Assembly (NCBI GenBank): GCA_019454045.1
Contig: SKCR01049657.1
Coordinates: 62,001-126,000 of the forward strand
Direction of reading: 5' to 3'
DNA length: 64,000 nt
DNA from: Zanthoxylum bungeanum
Taxonomy: Eukaryota; Streptophyta; Magnoliopsida; Sapindales; Rutaceae
The position numbers were made by a program, and so were the translations under genes. The notes beneath the pieces were generated by a model. That model made no database searches, was not told the origin of the DNA, and was given only the letters and a program-made list of their open reading frames with translations. Within the stretch, counting starts at the first letter, position 1; each line of letters begins with the position of its first letter. Shown here piece after piece: positions 60,301 to 64,000 of this stretch.

Positions 60301-61754
60301 ATTTATTATCTTTGTTAAGGTCTTATCATACACCCTTAAGCATGCTTCTAAAACATCATAAGGCGCAAAAAGTAAATTAATAACGATATGCGGATGGATA
60401 TTTAAACAGATTGTTCCTAGAACAAATCGCTCTCTTTCCTCTCCCCGGCTAGCTCTATTCTACTTCTACCCAATTACATAATACAATAATAGAAACCTCA
60501 TTACATTGAGGGGAATTAGGTGAGAATAGAATACAAAGAGATAATAAGAGATAAGGCTGGACACGCAGGTCTAATTTATAAATTCCAAATTTACAATAAT
60601 TTCCAAAATTACCCTTTCCCTTCTAATATCCATCTGATATATGTTATTCATTCAACACATCCATATATTCATTCATAGCATGCATTACAACCAATCTAAT
60701 CCAATTAATTAGTCTTTAATTATGTGACCATCCAAGGTTCAAACAACGATTTGATTTTGCGCGAGTCCAACTCGTTTGAGAATAAGTACTCAAAGTACGA
60801 ATTCTTTGAATTATATCGAACTACTCGTTAAATCTAATTTAATTCGTATTCAATACTAATTCTATTATTTAATTCCAAATTAAATATTTACATTTTTTAA
60901 TGCGCTTTAACGACTTAGATTCCTAATCTAATCTTATCGGGTCTCAAAGCCCAACTAACATCCAATATTCGTTTAATTAAAGTCTGATGGGCTTTCAATT
61001 GATTTCATAAGGCATGGGCTTTAGTCAATACGGGTCAAACCCAATTACCAAGCCCAAGTAAGGAATCACCCTCATTTGCCATAAAACCAATATCAAGCCC
61101 ATAAGGCCCAATTAAACTTTAAAGCCCATTTATTACATTTGGACTTAATGGAATGATTTAGGCCCAATTTGGATCCAATCCAATTGGCCTAAACCAACTT
61201 GGCCCAACCAAGCCCATTATGCCCAAATATAATAATTTCAAGCCCAATTCAAAATTAAGCCCATTAACCAAATTTTAAAAAATTCCAAATTTTATAACTT
61301 AGTTAATTAAAGTGGTAATACATCAATTAATTAACTAAATCAATATTTCCAAAATACAATTTACCAATTAATTATGTATCTAATTGTTCAATTATTGTCC
61401 AAAATTTTTGAATCAAAAATCAAGTCCATACATGCCAAATAGCTCTCGGCCAAGGTGAGGTATTAAGTCCGATTTCATTTTTCAATCTGATCGAATTACA
61501 AATCGACTTATCCATTCGTTTCAACTCATCCAATGATCATCAAAACAAAATTTTCCAAGAGCCTAGGGTAAAGCATACATTCGGCCAAGCCTAATGGTGG
61601 GGCAAATTTTGATCCAATCACAATTTGTTAAAATTGATCCAATCACATCTCATTTCATCAACATACAAGCATACTCAACCATTCAATTTAATCAAATCAT
61701 GCTCACATGGATTTTCCCCAAATTTTACCCTAATACATTTCATGCTCATTATAG
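60301..61754 (-). other. E12 untranslated leader
   Basis: TGGGCY-rich at about 60950-61265, AT-rich elsewhere. No gene. Confidence 0.6.
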
Positions 61755-61766
61755 GCTCTGATACCA
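61755..61766 (-). other. E12 primer binding site (initiator tRNA-Met)
   Basis: Perfect TGGTATCAGAGC on the minus strand, one base from the LTR. Confidence 0.93.
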
Positions 61767-61767
61767 T

Positions 61768-63612
61768 TGTTGGTTTCTATGATTAGTCCCAAAATCATAA
61801 TGGACAATGAAACATGAATGAATAATGAAGAAATATGGCGAAATCATACTTACAACGATCGGTTTAGGATGTGTTGATGAACAAAATATTTCCTCCTCCA
61901 AGTGTCCAAGATTTGGCCAAGGCAAAGGTGGACGCTCCAAGCTTTGTTTTGTCTTTCCAAGCTCTTGAATAGGTTTCCCTATCACCTCTTGATGATCCTT
62001 GAAGAGTGCTAGCCCTTAGTGAATTTTTGCAACAAAAACTTCACACTTTTTCTTCACAAATTTAGCAAGAAATGAAGAAAATGGAGAGCCCAAAAACTGT
62101 TCACAGTTTCGGTAATGGGAGAGAGATGAGAAGATTAAGATTTTGATTTCAAAAATCAATCTATATGTTTCAAAAACAATTAATTAAACATATACCAAAA
62201 GTTGGTTTAGGTATATGTCAACATGTTTTTCAACTTTTTCAATTTGGAGTGTTTTACACTCTTCACCAACAACCTCACCTAAACACATCAAACTAGTGAC
62301 ATGTGATGTGATGGTTGATGTGACATGTGGGCCCCACTCGATTCCGAATGTGAGTGGGCCCGCAAACACTCCCGGGCTCGGGTTCGCTAATTCTGAAATA
62401 ACGAACTTCCGTCGCGACGTAATTTAAATCAAATTTAATTAAATAATTATGCCTAGCAAAATTACTATTCACATCGCTAACGAATTAATTATAAATTAAC
62501 TCGTTTGCCCAAATTAAAATCTAATTTTAATTCTGCGTCGAAATCTAATTCCGAATAATATATCAAATATATTATTTTAATGATTAATTCCAAATTAATC
62601 TTTCTCTCTCTTCAATTAGTACTTTATCCAAGATATAGTCTCTCCGCAATTAATCCCAGATTAATTAAACTCGAATCATACGTCATCGGTGAATCTTCGG
62701 GAAGCGACCCAAGAGATCCCTGGATATGTTGGCAGTAAATACGGTCGTCGGACTATCCGAACACGTACGTAACTCGTACTAAGTTTTTACCGATTTACGA
62801 GACAAGGTTGGCTTCTAGCAAAGCGCCATGCCTACCCAATTCTCCAGAAATATTCTTACTGGAATATATGATCTTTATCAGGTGTAGTATACCGTAGTAT
62901 TATGTATGGCGATCCAGTATCGGATGTCACGTGCGAGGCCTGAGGCTGGAATAGTGTCTGCCCCGTACGAAGCACATATCGGATATCAAGCAACTAGTCT
63001 CTTTGAATTAGATAATCATGACTTTGTCATATTATCCCGATGGTTGCAACACTATAGAGAACCAGTTCTGAATCCCTGCGTGATCATCATCTCCATATGT
63101 TTGAAGTGATACTTCCGTCTTGACATCACATCCAATACACTACGATTCTCAATAAACCCAGAAGAGGCGTACACAGAACCTGCTAAAGTCCTGGTCGACC
63201 AAAACCAAAGTTTACCGATTGTCGCAAGTATTAGCGATGTAAGTCTCAGGTTAAGACCAAATACACAACCTCCTATCGCACTTGCATAAGTATCCTATAC
63301 TTAAATATATGAGAACTATGACGTTATGCCCTCACAACGCGCACAAATGTAATACTAATCTATTCCGCATTATCGATGTCCAATCTCGATAATACTACGA
63401 CTGTGGATATTTAATGATTAAACCTTTTATGGATTGATATTGTCTCATATCATCTCAATCTGGAACTAATCATATGGACTTTTACCATTTATATATGAAA
63501 GTAAATAAATTACAAAACGGTAAAAGGCAATTTCATTACTACATAGTTAATTTTGTACAAAAACACAATATCTTTTACAAACAGTGACGCTATGGGTCAT
63601 AACTGTCCAACA
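61768..63612 (-). repeat. E12 5' LTR
   Basis: 1,845 bp. Shorter than its partner mainly because of a deletion of about 102 bp near 63266 at an ACAC repeat (the partner bears this segment at about 55230-55331). Confidence 0.9.
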
Positions 63613-63811
63613 ACAAATGAGGGTTTACCGAAAATACAAGGAGCACAAACAAGGGCATTGCCGAGAGCTTCTATTTAGGAGCAAAGTTTTGTGTTCTTCG
63701 CATCACAAATCCGTTCATTGTAAGTATGATTCCGCCATACTTCTTTATTGTATTCACATTATTTTCATTGCTTGAATGATCTTGGGACTATAGTAGAAAC
63801 CCAACACTGTG

Positions 63812-64000
63812 TACATTTGTATGTTTCCATCCATGTATGTCTTCCTTGAAGACACATTTAGTACCAATAGGCATAATGCCTTCTGGTACATCAACCAGTG
63901 TTCAAACTTGGTTGTATATATGGAATCCATTTCGGACTTCATGACACTTTGCCATAAAAGGAGTCGATACCTTGTATCAGTTCCTCATACGTAGTCGGTT
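63812..64000 (-). pseudogene. E1 copia pol, resumed (RT N-terminal part)
   Basis: Continues E1's RT after E7. Pieces such as SEMDSIYTT and VSSRKTYMDGNIQ correspond to RT residues just N-terminal of those at 25700-25815. It runs off the window, so the rest of E1 (integrase, gag, 5' LTR) should lie to the right. Confidence 0.82.

Larger units (their letters stand above)
53721..63612 (-). mobile_element. E12: copia element with best-preserved coding region
   Basis: 9,892 bp, minus orientation, perfect TSD ACAAA (53716-53720 and 63613-63617) within E7's 3' LTR. LTRs 53721-55676 and 61768-63612, PPT, perfect primer site, leader, gag, protease and pol in normal copia order (gag-PR-INT-RT-RH). LTR divergence is a few percent by eye in one 250-bp sample, more than in E9. 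Coding is broken by two point stops in RT/RNase H and by frameshifts in gag and before integrase. Confidence 0.93.
25816..63806 (+). mobile_element. E7: plus-strand copia element enclosing E8-E12
   Basis: 5' LTR 25816-27807, primer site 27809-27820, leader to 28612, internal remainder about 47417-52032, 3' LTR 52033-63806 (split by E12). The TSD CTGTG at 25811-25815 and 63807-63811 lies within E1's RT, and E1 reads through collinearly across the 38-kb insertion. Without the nested elements E7 is about 9.3 kb; several hundred bases of leader were lost where E8-E11 now sit. Confidence 0.9.
52033..63806 (+). repeat. E7 3' LTR, split by E12
   Basis: 52033-53720 and 63613-63806, joined across E12. 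It matches the 5' LTR (25816-27807) except for a deletion of about 117 bp near 52928 between two GAAG repeats. It ends ACCCAACA at 63806, followed by the TSD CTGTG. Confidence 0.9.

Overview
The window is plant nuclear DNA made entirely of nested LTR retrotransposons. I see no host gene, tRNA, rRNA or CRISPR array. The evidence for a plant genome is: several Ty1/copia elements with an initiator-tRNA-Met primer site (TGGTATCAGAGC), one Athila-type Ty3/gypsy element, 5-bp target-site duplications (TSDs), and an AT-rich composition with extensive decay. This is what pericentromeric or otherwise heterochromatic sequence of a retrotransposon-rich plant looks like. I cannot name the species.

Most of the window is one long-LTR copia family (LTR about 1.8-2.1 kb, starting TGTTGGAC, ending CCAACA, PPT AAGTGGGAGA), present in both orientations and inserted into itself. 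I label the elements E1-E12. E1 (minus) is the outermost: LTR piece 24374-24612, pol 24624-25815, resuming at 63812. E2 (plus) leaves only an LTR tail at 24266-24373 inside E1's LTR. E3 (minus) lies inside E2: gag-pol remnant 10133-11700, leader to 14305, PBS 14306-14317, LTR 14319-24265. E4 (plus) lies inside E3's pol: two head-to-tail pol-LTR units, 1-10131. E5 (446-3751) is a 3.3-kb solo LTR of another family inside E4, with TSD CCGGG. E6 (15437-23317) is an Athila-like element inside E3's LTR; it keeps gag and protease but no reverse transcriptase or integrase.

The right half is E7 (plus, 25816-63806), inserted in E1's reverse transcriptase with TSD CTGTG on both sides, 38 kb apart. Inside E7 are E8 (plus LTR 28613-39720, itself split by E9), E9 (minus, 29001-39086, complete structure, TSD CCTCT, coding region dead), E10 (minus leader and LTR, about 40448-43135, joined head-on to E8), E11 (plus, 43136-47388, an Angela/BARE-like copia with a fairly readable pol), and E12 (minus, 53721-63612, TSD ACAAA, the best-preserved coding region, broken by point stops and frameshifts).

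The most interesting observations are these. (1) An array of about nine short palindromes, almost all with a 3-nt spacer, lies in the copia LTR, and their arms appear to co-vary between subfamilies. (2) Coding-dead copies share the same internal deletion, which points to a non-autonomous lineage mobilised in trans. (3) The Athila LTR carries a dense cluster of ACGT-core (G-box/C-box type) motifs upstream of a TATA box. (4) A 225-bp piece of the target copia LTR is duplicated inside the Athila element, between its LTR and its gag. (5) A deletion junction at 47389-47422 looks like templated double-strand-break repair.
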